A stretch of 64,000 nt of DNA, taken from contig NZ_JASVWB010000002.1 in the NCBI RefSeq assembly GCF_030287445.1, positions 2,666,001 to 2,730,000 on the forward strand, read 5' to 3'. How positions within the stretch are numbered: the first letter of the stretch is position 1; the number at the start of each line of letters is the position of its first letter. Made by a program: the position numbers and the translations under genes. The notes below the pieces were generated by a model. That model was not told the DNA's origin and made no database searches. It was given only the letters and a program-made list of their open reading frames with translations. The DNA comes from Streptomyces sp. ALI-76-A (GTDB lineage: Bacteria > Actinomycetota > Actinomycetes > Streptomycetales > Streptomycetaceae). Shown here piece after piece: positions 43,248 through 50,868 of the stretch.

Positions 43248-43817
43248 CTACAGGCTGTCGAGGAAGCCGAGTGCCACCCGCCAGGTGGTCTCGGCGGCCT
43301 CCTCGTCGTAGTCGGGCAGTCCGGGGTCGGTGTAGAGGTGGCCGGCCCCGGCGTACCGGTAGATCTCGACGTCGGCGCCCGCTCTGCGCATCTGCAGGTA
43401 CCAGGCGCTCAGCCAGTCGTCGGTCTCGAAGGGGTCCGGCTCGGCGACGTGCAGCTGGACGGGCAGGCCGTCGACCGACAGGTTGGGCGCGAGGTCCGAC
43501 GTGCCGTGCAGGAGCAGCAGGCCGCGGGCCTTCTCGTCGCCGAGGGCGAGGGTCTGCGCGATGGAGGCGCCGAGCGAGAAACCGGCGTACACCAGCCCGC
43601 GTTCCGAGTAGGGCGCGGCGGCCAGGACGGCCCGCTTGAGCAACTCGTCCTTGCCGGTCTCCTGGTTGAAGGCCATGCCCTCCTCGACCGTGTCGAACGT
43701 GCGCCCCTCGAAGAGGTCCGGCGTCCACACCTCGTGCCCGGCGGCGCGCAGCCGGTCCGCCGCCGCACCCACGGCGGGCCTCGGACCGTAGGTCGAGTGG
43801 AAAAGCATGATGTTCAT
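43248..43817 (-). CDS. Dienelactone hydrolase-family protein
   Basis: 189 residues from the ATG at 43817. It is an alpha/beta hydrolase: FHSTYGPRPAVGAAADRLRAAGHEVWTPDLFEG at the start, the nucleophile elbow GFSLGAS, an acid region EPDPFETDDW and the histidine in GAGHLYTD. In true dienelactone hydrolases the nucleophile is Cys, while here it is Ser, so it is a relative with another substrate. No strong ribosome site was seen. A perfect 20-bp tandem repeat lies just upstream. Confidence 0.85.
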   Translation of the reverse strand: MNIMLFHSTYGPRPAVGAAADRLRAAGHEVWTPDLFEGRTFDTVEEGMAFNQETGKDELLKRAVLAAAPYSERGLVYAGFSLGASIAQTLALGDEKARGLLLLHGTSDLAPNLSVDGLPVQLHVAEPDPFETDDWLSAWYLQMRRAGADVEIYRYAGAGHLYTDPGLPDYDEEAAETTWRVALGFLDSL

Positions 43818-43846
43818 GAGGCCATGGTGCCAGCCGGGTACGACAC

Positions 43847-43889
43847 CACGGAGCGCGGCACGGGAGCACGGAGCGCGGCACGGGAGCAC
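43847..43889. repeat. Perfect 20-bp tandem repeat upstream of the hydrolase gene
   Basis: The unit CACGGAGCGCGGCACGGGAG occurs at 43847-43866 and 43867-43886, plus three further matching bases. It lies 30-70 bases before the hydrolase start, in the region shared with the divergent channel gene. Confidence 0.85.
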
Positions 43890-43943
43890 CGCCGTACCCA
43901 CATGGCGTCGGAAGTCACATGTTCATCAACGCCCGTGGCCGGT

Positions 43944-43949
43944 TACGTT
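43944..43949 (+). promoter_or_regulatory. Candidate -10 box of a leaderless promoter (TACGTT)
   Basis: TACGTT ends 7 bases before the ATG at 43957. A GGAGG also lies there but only one base from the ATG, too close to work as a ribosome site. Confidence 0.5.
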
Positions 43950-43956
43950 CGGAGGC

Positions 43957-45084
43957 ATGGAGAACATACTCCGCCCACTGATCGTGGTCGGCGGCTCGGT
44001 CCTGCTCACGCTGCTCCTCGGCTGGGCCACCGACCTGCTGCTGCGCAAGGCCGACGCACGACACCACGAGACCCCGATGTGGGGTCTGCTGCGCCGCGGC
44101 CGCATCCCCTACCAGCTCGTCCTGTGCGCGGCCATGCTGAGAGGGGCCTATGACGAGGCCCAGTTGCTGGAGCGGCACGAGGTCGCGATCGGGCGGGCGC
44201 TCTCGCTCGTCCTCATCGGAGCCGCGGCCTGGCTGGTGATCCGGATCGCCGCCGCGATCGTGGAGACGTCGTACACCCACTACGCGCGCGCCCACCGCGA
44301 CCCGGCCCGGGTACGCCGGGTGCGCACCCAGGTGACGCTCATCATGCGGGTGGTCGCCGCGGTCGTCGGGGTGGTGGCGGTGGCCGCGATGCTGCTGACG
44401 TTCCCGGCGATGCGCGCGGCGGGGGCCTCGCTGCTGGCCTCGGCCGGCATCCTCGGCATCGTCGCCGGTGTCGCCGCCCAGTCGACGCTCAGCAACATGT
44501 TCGCGGGGCTGCAGATCGCGTTCGGCGACATGGTGCGCATCGGTGACACGGTCGTGGTGGACGGCGAGTGGGGCACGGTCGAGGAGATCACCCTGACGTT
44601 CCTGACCGTCCGGACCTGGGACGAGCGCCGGATCACGATGCCGGTCTCGTACTTCACGTCCAAGCCGTTCGAGAACTGGTCGCGCGGCACCCCGCAGATG
44701 ACCGGCATCGTCTACTGGCACCTCGACCACATGGCCCCCCTGGACGCGATGCGCGACAAGCTCCGCGACATCCTGCGCGAGTGCGCGGCCTGGGACGGCC
44801 GCGCCTACGGGCTGGACGTGACGGACACCACCCCGACCACCATGCAGGTACGGGCCCTGGTGACCGCCAAGGACGCGGACGACGTCTGGACGGTGCGGGT
44901 GACGGTCCGCGAGCGCATGATCCGCTGGCTCTCCGAGGAACACCCGTACGCCCTCCCCCGCGTCAACACGGCGGACGCCGCCCTGCTCCACAGCCGCAGC
45001 AACGGCAACGGCAATAGCCACAGCAACGGTGGCCCGCCCCGGCAGCGGGACGGCCTGGGCCACGCCACGACCAAGCACCGCTGA
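43957..45084 (+). CDS. mscS: MscS-family mechanosensitive channel
   Basis: 375 residues. Helices lie at about 5-25, 85-105 and 125-150. The pore-lining TM3 follows (LLASAGILGIVAGVAAQ), then NMFAGLQIAFGDMVRIGDTV and the beta domain VDGEWGTVEEITLTFLTVRTWDERRITMP with FENWSR, the MscS core. A C-terminal domain and an Asn/Ser/Gly-rich tail end the protein. It opens under membrane tension and releases solutes on osmotic downshock. The protein sequence is the small-conductance, not the large-conductance, type. Confidence 0.92.
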   Translation: MENILRPLIVVGGSVLLTLLLGWATDLLLRKADARHHETPMWGLLRRGRIPYQLVLCAAMLRGAYDEAQLLERHEVAIGRALSLVLIGAAAWLVIRIAAAIVETSYTHYARAHRDPARVRRVRTQVTLIMRVVAAVVGVVAVAAMLLTFPAMRAAGASLLASAGILGIVAGVAAQSTLSNMFAGLQIAFGDMVRIGDTVVVDGEWGTVEEITLTFLTVRTWDERRITMPVSYFTSKPFENWSRGTPQMTGIVYWHLDHMAPLDAMRDKLRDILRECAAWDGRAYGLDVTDTTPTTMQVRALVTAKDADDVWTVRVTVRERMIRWLSEEHPYALPRVNTADAALLHSRSNGNGNSHSNGGPPRQRDGLGHATTKHR

Positions 45085-45100
45085 CGCGCCGCTGATCCGG

Positions 45101-45150
45101 CACCGGTGGCCGCGGGCCGACGTGGGAACACGGACCCGTGGCCACCGGTG
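45101..45150. terminator. Long hairpin between convergent genes
   Basis: An 11-bp stem (CACCGGTGGCC with GGCCACCGGTG) closes a 28-base loop between the channel gene and the antiporter gene. Confidence 0.65.
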
Positions 45151-45215
45151 TGCGATGCCTCACACGCGGGGCCGGTTCCCGTCCGACCGGAGACGGGTGG
45201 TGCGCGCACCGGAGG

Positions 45216-46802
45216 TCACTTCAGACTCCGCACATCGAGGTGGCGCAGCACCCGGTCCACCACCTCCGGATCCGCCCCGGGCTCACTGCGCGCCGCCAGC
45301 ACCTCGTGCCGCGCCGCACTCAGCATCTCGCCCTGGATCCTCCGCACCCGCTTCAGCCTCCGCACCCGCTGCTGATGCGCCTCCCGCCGCTCGTCCTCGC
45401 CCAGGTCAGGACTGATCCGCATCCCGATGTCGAAGGCCCGCCGGAGCATCTGCTCGGACAGTTCCTCCGGCAGTTCCTCCACCGCCTCGATCTCCCTGAG
45501 CCGCCGCTTCGCCGCCTTCGCCGCCCGTACGGCCAGCGCCTTCTCGAACTCCTTCTCCCGGTCCGTGTCCGCCCGCACTCCGAGCCGCTTCACCAGCCAC
45601 GGCAGGGTCAGCCCCTGGAGCACCAGCGTCGCCATGATCACCCCGAACGCGACGAACACGATCTCGTCCCGCCCGGGGAAGGCGGCTCCGTCGTCGGTCT
45701 CCAACGGGATCGCCAGCGCCAGCGCGACCGACGCGACCCCCCGCATCCCCGACCACCACATCACGACGGTCTCCCGCCAGCTGGTCGGGATGTCCTCGTC
45801 GTAGTCCCGCTTCGCGTGCAGTCGCCGGGTCAGCCAGGTCGCCGGCAGCAGCCACAGCAGCCGTACGAACACCACCACCGCCACGATCACCGCCGCCCAC
45901 CCGAGCATCTCGCCCCACCGCCCGGACGCCGTCCGGATCGCGTTGTGCAGCTCCAGCCCGATCAGCCCGAACGCCACGCCCGTGACCAGCGTGTCGACGA
46001 TGTTCCAGAAGGTGTGCCCGGCCAGCCGGGTCAGCACGTCGTCCGCGTCGGTGGCGTACTCGGCGAGGAACAGCGCGGTGGTGAGCACGGCGAGCACCCC
46101 GGACCCGTGGAACTCCTCCGCCAGGACATAGGAGGCGAACGGCACCAACAGCGTGAGCCCGATCTGCAGGGTGGCGTCGTCGAGCAGGTCCATCAGTTTG
46201 TTGGCGCCCCAGCCGAGCGCCAGCCCGACCGCCACCGCGACGACGGCGGACAGCACCAGGTCGAGCCCGGCCTCCCAGGGCGAGAAGGTCCCGCTCACGG
46301 CCGCGGCGATCGCCACGTGGTACAGGACGATGGCCGTGACGTCGTTGAAGAGCCCCTCGCCCTCCAGGATGGACACCAGCCGGCGCGGCAGACCGAGCTG
46401 CCCGGCGACGGCGGTCGCGGCGACCGGGTCGGGCGGCGCCACCAGCGCGCCGAGCGCGACGGCGGCGGCGATCGGCAGCCCCGGCACGATCGCGTGCGCG
46501 ACGGCGGCCACGCACACGGTGGTGACGAACACCAGCGCCACGGCCAGCAGGAGGATCGGCCGTACGTTGGCCGTGAACTGCCGCCAGGACGTGCGCCGTA
46601 CGGCGGCGTACAGGAGCGGCGGCAACAGCAGGGGCAGGATGAGGTCCGGCGGGATGTCGACGTTGGGCACGAAGTCGGCGAGCGCCAGGACGATCCCGAG
46701 GAGCGTCATCAGCACCGGCGCCGGCAGCCGCAGCCGCTCCCCGACCGGGACACTCACCACAGCGCCGAGCAACAACGCGAACAGCAGGGCCAACTGATCC
46801 AC
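45216..46802 (-). CDS. Na+/H+ antiporter (CPA1 family)
   Basis: 528 residues from a GTG. About twelve membrane helices occupy residues 1-410. The ion-binding helix has ALVAPPDPVAATAVAG, and ILEGEGLFNDVTAIVLY is the CPA1 hallmark. A hydrophilic C-terminal region of ~115 residues follows, rich in Arg/Glu heptads (EKEFEKALAVRAAKAAKRRLREIEAVEE), probably a regulatory coiled coil. It exchanges Na+ (or K+) for H+ in pH and salt homeostasis. Confidence 0.92.
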   Translation of the reverse strand: MDQLALLFALLLGAVVSVPVGERLRLPAPVLMTLLGIVLALADFVPNVDIPPDLILPLLLPPLLYAAVRRTSWRQFTANVRPILLLAVALVFVTTVCVAAVAHAIVPGLPIAAAVALGALVAPPDPVAATAVAGQLGLPRRLVSILEGEGLFNDVTAIVLYHVAIAAAVSGTFSPWEAGLDLVLSAVVAVAVGLALGWGANKLMDLLDDATLQIGLTLLVPFASYVLAEEFHGSGVLAVLTTALFLAEYATDADDVLTRLAGHTFWNIVDTLVTGVAFGLIGLELHNAIRTASGRWGEMLGWAAVIVAVVVFVRLLWLLPATWLTRRLHAKRDYDEDIPTSWRETVVMWWSGMRGVASVALALAIPLETDDGAAFPGRDEIVFVAFGVIMATLVLQGLTLPWLVKRLGVRADTDREKEFEKALAVRAAKAAKRRLREIEAVEELPEELSEQMLRRAFDIGMRISPDLGEDERREAHQQRVRRLKRVRRIQGEMLSAARHEVLAARSEPGADPEVVDRVLRHLDVRSLK

Positions 46803-46891
46803 GGTCAGTGCTCCGGGGTCGTCTCGGCGGTCACACAGCGGACCTCAAGCCTGCCACGCCACCGCGGTCACCGGCCCCGGCCGTCCCCCGG

Positions 46892-46927
46892 GTCCCGGCC
46901 GGTCACAGGGTCCCGGCCGGTCACAGG
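46892..46927. repeat. Tandem 18-bp repeat duplicating the GNAT gene stop
   Basis: GTCCCGGCCGGTCACAGG occurs at 46892-46909 and 46910-46927. The second copy contains the stop codon of the GNAT gene; the first lies just downstream of the stop. Confidence 0.8.
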
Positions 46928-47388
46928 GTCCGGCGCATGGACCGGTGCGGGATCCCCGCGTCCAGGAACTCCGGACCGTACGCCACGTATCCCAGCCGCT
47001 CGTAGAACCCCAGCGCGTGGGTCTGCGCGTGCAGGTCCACCGCGGTGAGCCCACGCGCGCGTGCCGCGTCCTCGATGGCCCGGACGAGGGCGGCGCCCAC
47101 ACCGAGCCCGCGCGCGGCCCGCGTCACGGCCAGCCGCCCCAGCGATCCCACGGACGGGTCGCCGTCGGTCCTGTCCGCGGCCGCCTCGCCGTACAGCAGC
47201 CGCCCGGTCCCGAGCGGTACGCCGTCCTCCCGGACCGCCAGCACGTGCAGGGCGCCGGCGTCGTACGCGTCGTACTCGATGTCCTCGGCGACGCCCTGCT
47301 CACCGACGAAGACCTCCTTGCGCACCGCGAAGCAGGCCTCACGGTCGGCGGGGTCCTCGGCGACCCGCAGCACGTACGCCGGGCTCAC
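46921..47388 (-). CDS. GNAT family N-acetyltransferase
   Basis: 155 residues from a GTG that overlaps the rluD stop (GTGA). It is a GNAT fold of the ElaA-like type. Key segments are [22 protein letters not shown] at the start, [27 protein letters not shown] (acetyl-CoA binding) and [19 protein letters not shown]. The substrate is unknown. It is translationally coupled to the pseudouridine synthase gene. Confidence 0.9.
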   Translation of the reverse strand: MSPAYVLRVAEDPADREACFAVRKEVFVGEQGVAEDIEYDAYDAGALHVLAVREDGVPLGTGRLLYGEAAADRTDGDPSVGSLGRLAVTRAARGLGVGAALVRAIEDAARARGLTAVDLHAQTHALGFYERLGYVAYGPEFLDAGIPHRSMRRTL

Positions 47389-48329
47389 GCGTACGTCTCC
47401 TCGCGGACCTGGTCCAGGGCCCTCTGAAGGTCCTCCGGGTAGCCGCACTCGAACTCCGCCCACTGTCCGTCCCCGGGGTGCTCGAAGCCGAGCCGGACCG
47501 CGTGCAGCCACTGCCGGGACAGGCCCAGCCGCTTGGCGAGGGTCGGGTCGGCGCCGTAGGTCAGGTCGCCGACGCAGGGGTGGCGGTGGGCGGCCATGTG
47601 GACGCGGATCTGGTGGGTGCGCCCCGTCTCCAGCTTCACGTCCAGCAGGGAGGCCGCGCGGAACGCCTCGATGAGGTCGTAGTGGGTGACGGAGGGCTTG
47701 CCCTCGGCGGTGACCGCCCACTTGTAGTCGTGCTGGGGGTGGCGGCCGATGGGCGCGTCGATGGTGCCGCTGGTCGGGTCGGGGTGGCCCTGGACCAGCG
47801 CGTGGTAGCGCTTGTCGACCGTGCGCTCCTTGAACTGGCGCTTGAGCGAGGTGTACGCGTACTCCGACTTGGCCACCACCATCAGGCCGGAGGTGCCCAC
47901 GTCCAGGCGGTGCACGATGCCCTGGCGCTCGGCGGCGCCGGAGGTCGAGACGCGGTACCCGGCGGCGGCCAGTCCGCCGATGACGGTCGTCCCGGTCCAG
48001 CCGGGCGAGGGGTGGGCGGCGACACCGACCGGCTTGACGATCACGACCACGTCGTCGTCGTCGTGCACGATCTCCATGCCCTCGACCGGCTCGGCGACCA
48101 CCTGCACCGGGGCGGGCGCCTGCGGCATCTCGACCTCGAGCCAGGCCCCGCCGTGCACCCGCTCGGACTTCCCGACCACCGAGCCGTCGACCGTGACCTT
48201 CCCCGCCGCGGCGAGCTCGGCGGCTTTCGTACGGGAGAAGCCGAACATGCGGGAGATGGCGGCGTCGACGCGCTCGCCCTCCAGGCCGTCGGGCACGGGC
48301 AGGGTTCGGATCTCGGGAACGGTACTCAC
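47385..48329 (-). CDS. rluD: Ribosomal large subunit pseudouridine synthase (RluD family)
   Basis: 314 residues. An S4-like RNA-binding domain is at residues ~18-75 ([26 protein letters not shown]). The catalytic domain has the Asp motif [18 protein letters not shown] near residue 138 and [12 protein letters not shown] near 225. It makes pseudouridines in 23S rRNA helix 69 or a related site. It lies just after lspA, as in other actinobacteria. CATACT six bases before the GTG suggests a leaderless transcript. Confidence 0.94.
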   Translation of the reverse strand: MSTVPEIRTLPVPDGLEGERVDAAISRMFGFSRTKAAELAAAGKVTVDGSVVGKSERVHGGAWLEVEMPQAPAPVQVVAEPVEGMEIVHDDDDVVVIVKPVGVAAHPSPGWTGTTVIGGLAAAGYRVSTSGAAERQGIVHRLDVGTSGLMVVAKSEYAYTSLKRQFKERTVDKRYHALVQGHPDPTSGTIDAPIGRHPQHDYKWAVTAEGKPSVTHYDLIEAFRAASLLDVKLETGRTHQIRVHMAAHRHPCVGDLTYGADPTLAKRLGLSRQWLHAVRLGFEHPGDGQWAEFECGYPEDLQRALDQVREETYA

Positions 48330-48335
48330 CCGTCG

Positions 48336-48341
48336 AGTATG
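48336..48341 (-). promoter_or_regulatory. Candidate -10 box of a leaderless rluD promoter (CATACT on minus strand)
   Basis: CATACT is followed by exactly 6 bases and then the GTG at 48329, the spacing expected if transcription starts at the start codon. Confidence 0.45.
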
Positions 48342-48405
48342 CCGGACGGGCCGGTCACCCTCGTACGGAGCCTGTGGACAACCCCTGCGCGAACCCCTCG
48401 CGGGC

Positions 48406-49017
48406 TCAGTCCTTGTGGACGGTCCCGTCCGGGTCCAGCCCCTTGAACGACAGCAGCACGATCAGGATGCCGCCGCACACGATCGCCGAGTCGGCCAGGT
48501 TGAAGACGGCGAAGTGCTTGGGCGCGATGAAGTCGACGACCGCGCCCTCGAACACCCCCGGCGACCGGAAGATCCGGTCGGTGAGGTTGCCCAGCGCACC
48601 ACCGAGCAGCATGCCGAGCGCGATGGCCCAGGGCAGGCTGTAGAGCTTGCGGGCGAGCCGGACGATCACCACGATCACGGCCGCCGCGATCACCGTGAAG
48701 ATCACGGTGAAGGCCTCGCCGAACCCGAAGGCGGCGCCCGCGTTGCGGATCGCCTCGAACCTCAGCCAGTCCCCGATGATCTCGACGGGCGCGTGGTGCT
48801 CCAGCTTGGCCACCACGATCATCTTGCTGACCAGGTCGAGGGCGTACGCGAAGGCGGCGACCGCGAACAGGACCGCGATGCGCCGCTTGCCCCGGGGCCG
48901 CGCGCCGGCGCTCTCCTGCCCGTCCGAGCCGGAATCGGGACCGGACGACTGCTCCGGTTCGGCTCCCGTCCCGTCCGGGGAGTCCGGCGTACCGATGATG
49001 CGCTCCGCCTCTGCCAC
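48406..49017 (-). CDS. lspA: Lipoprotein signal peptidase II
   Basis: 203 residues from a GTG with GAGGG five bases upstream. A ~48-residue acidic, disordered N-terminal extension precedes four membrane helices. The two catalytic Asp motifs are present: [12 protein letters not shown] and FNLADSAI. LspA cleaves the signal peptide of lipoproteins after Lgt has lipidated the cysteine; lgt is at 7257-8246 in the same window. The extension is longer than in most LspA proteins but occurs in Streptomyces. Confidence 0.94.
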   Translation of the reverse strand: MAEAERIIGTPDSPDGTGAEPEQSSGPDSGSDGQESAGARPRGKRRIAVLFAVAAFAYALDLVSKMIVVAKLEHHAPVEIIGDWLRFEAIRNAGAAFGFGEAFTVIFTVIAAAVIVVIVRLARKLYSLPWAIALGMLLGGALGNLTDRIFRSPGVFEGAVVDFIAPKHFAVFNLADSAIVCGGILIVLLSFKGLDPDGTVHKD

Positions 49018-49087
49018 GTGAGTCCCTCGACCTAGGTACCTGACTGAGGACGAGAGTACGGCACGCCCGCCGGCACCCGGGTACTGG

Positions 49088-50269
49088 TCAGTACCGGCGT
49101 TCCTGCTTCTGCTTGCACTCGACACACAGCGTGGCCCGCGGGAACGCCTGCATGCGCGCCTTGCCGATCGGGTTGCCGCAGTTCTCGCACAGGCCGTAGG
49201 TGCCCGCGTCGAGCCGTTCCAGGGCCCGCTCGGTCTGGAGGAGCATCTCGCGCGCGTTGGCCGCCAGGGCCATCTCGTGCTCGCGCGTGATGTTCTTCGT
49301 GCCGGTGTCCGCCTGGTCGTCGCCGGCGCCGTCCCCGGAGTCCCGCATCAGGCCCACGAGGGACTGCTCGGAGGCGGTGATCTCGTCGCTCAGCCGCGTC
49401 GCCTCGGACTGGAGTTCGGCGCGTGCCTCCGCGACCTCTTCCGGGGTCCAGGGGTCCTCGCCGGGACGCACCGCGAGCTCGCCGGGCTCCGCCGCGGAGA
49501 GGCGCGCCTTGGGTACGGCGGTCTTCGCCGCCGTGGCCGTGCCAGGGGTCTTCTTCGCAACCACCGTCGTGGCTCCCGTCTGCTTCGCGGCCTGGGCCGC
49601 GCCCGCGTTCTTGGCCGTACTTTTCTTGGCCGTGCTGTTCTTGCCCGCAGTCGTCCTGGCTGCGCTCTTCGTGCCCGCAGTCGTGGCTGCGCTCTTCGTG
49701 GAGGCGCTCTCCGCGGTGACGCCCTCTGCGGGAGCGCTCTCCTGGGAGGTGCCCTCCCGGACAGCGGCCTCTGTCCCGGCCACCGCCTTGGTGGACGCCG
49801 CTTTCGTGGCCGCGGTCCTCTTGGCCGCGGTCTTCTTGGCCGTGGCCTTCTTGGTTGCCGCCTTGTCGGCTGCCGCCTGTTTCCGCCCAGTCGCCGTACC
49901 TTTCACCGCGCCGTGCGGCACGGCACTCTGCTTCTCGGCACCAGGCTTCCCCGGAGCCGCGTTCTTCGCCCCCGCCTTCTTCGTCGCCGCCTTCTGCGTC
50001 GCCTTCCCCGCGGCGGACTTCTCGGGCCGCGCCCCCGTGCTCCCGGCGGACGCCTTCTTGGCGGGCACCTTCTTCCCGACGGTCTTCTTCGCCGCCGTCC
50101 CCACCGTTCTCGCCACCTCCACCGCCTCCACCGCCTTCACGGCTTCGGACACCCGCTTGGCAGCACCCCCCAGCGCGCTCTTCTTCCCGCCGACGTCCTT
50201 GGCCGCACCGCCGGAGGCACCCGTGGACCCGGACGCCGACTGCTGTACGGCGGTCTTCTTCGCCACCAT
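49088..50269 (-). CDS. DksA/TraR-type zinc-finger protein with histone H1-like N-terminal tail
   Basis: 393 residues, GAAGGGG before the ATG. Residues ~1-260 are almost only Ala, Lys, Thr, Gly and Ser, with AAKK/ATKKA repeats like eukaryotic histone H1 tails. Residues ~285-393 form a DksA/TraR unit: a helical hairpin, then a C4 zinc finger (CENCG and CVECK, with [13 protein letters not shown] between). The tail should bind DNA without sequence preference; the C-terminal part may touch RNA polymerase. Related two-part proteins are known from Streptomyces nucleoids. It lies between lspA and ileS. Confidence 0.88.
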   Translation of the reverse strand: MVAKKTAVQQSASGSTGASGGAAKDVGGKKSALGGAAKRVSEAVKAVEAVEVARTVGTAAKKTVGKKVPAKKASAGSTGARPEKSAAGKATQKAATKKAGAKNAAPGKPGAEKQSAVPHGAVKGTATGRKQAAADKAATKKATAKKTAAKRTAATKAASTKAVAGTEAAVREGTSQESAPAEGVTAESASTKSAATTAGTKSAARTTAGKNSTAKKSTAKNAGAAQAAKQTGATTVVAKKTPGTATAAKTAVPKARLSAAEPGELAVRPGEDPWTPEEVAEARAELQSEATRLSDEITASEQSLVGLMRDSGDGAGDDQADTGTKNITREHEMALAANAREMLLQTERALERLDAGTYGLCENCGNPIGKARMQAFPRATLCVECKQKQERRY

Positions 50270-50562
50270 GGCCGCGGCCCCTTCACATATTGTGATCTTG
50301 CACGCGAATCGTGCTGGGACGATAAATCGACTCCAGTCCCGCGGCAACGGGGCACACCGCCCGATTCGCCCGCCTCGCGGATGCCGCGCGGCAAACCTGC
50401 CTGCGTTGTGCCCAGCTCCCCGCCGGGTAATCCGCCGGGCGGGCCGTCCCAGGGATCCGGCCGGACACACCTCGCCATTCGGGTCACACGAGCGCCGCCG
50501 GACGCCCGGCTGCCGGAAAAACCGGTCGGCCGCTGTCCTCGCGGCGCCGTACACTGGGCGGA

Positions 50563-50868
50563 GCGAAAAGCGTGGATGGGGACGAGTAGCGGCGTACGCA
50601 GCCCAGAGCGACCCGGGGACGGTGGAAGCCCGGGGGCGAGCGCGACGTGAAGATCACCCCGGAGCCGCCGGAAGAAAGCCGCAGCCGAACGGCAGCGGCC
50701 GGTAGAACCGGCATCGCGACCCCAATGAGGGGGCTCACCAGTGCGTACGGCGCACCGGCGGGCCAAGGAGGGTGGTACCGCGGGAGCGCGCCGAAAACGG
50801 CGCAGGGCACGACACAGCTCTCGTCCCTCCGGACGGAAGGCAGCAAGTCCGCCGGAGGAAGCCCGCTG
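50563..50868 (+). ncRNA. T-box riboswitch (translational, isoleucine) upstream of ileS
   Basis: The conserved T-box lies at about 50768-50782 (AGGGTGGTACCGCG); its TGGT at 50773-50776 would pair with the ACCA end of uncharged tRNA-Ile. An AGTA S-turn motif is at 50585-50588, and the likely specifier ATC (Ile) is at 50653-50655 in a GAAGATCA context. Near the 3' end CCTCCGG (50826-50832) can pair with CCGGAGG (50852-50858) and hide the ribosome site. The TCGTCCCT at 50821-50828 instead completes the T-box (antisequestrator) helix. Uncharged tRNA-Ile would therefore free the ribosome site. Confidence 0.88.

Noticed and set aside
50647..50868. N-terminal extension of IleRS by 74 codons
   Set aside because: This stretch is the T-box leader; the ribosome site GGAGG is 10 bases before the ATG at 50869, where the family's N-terminus begins.
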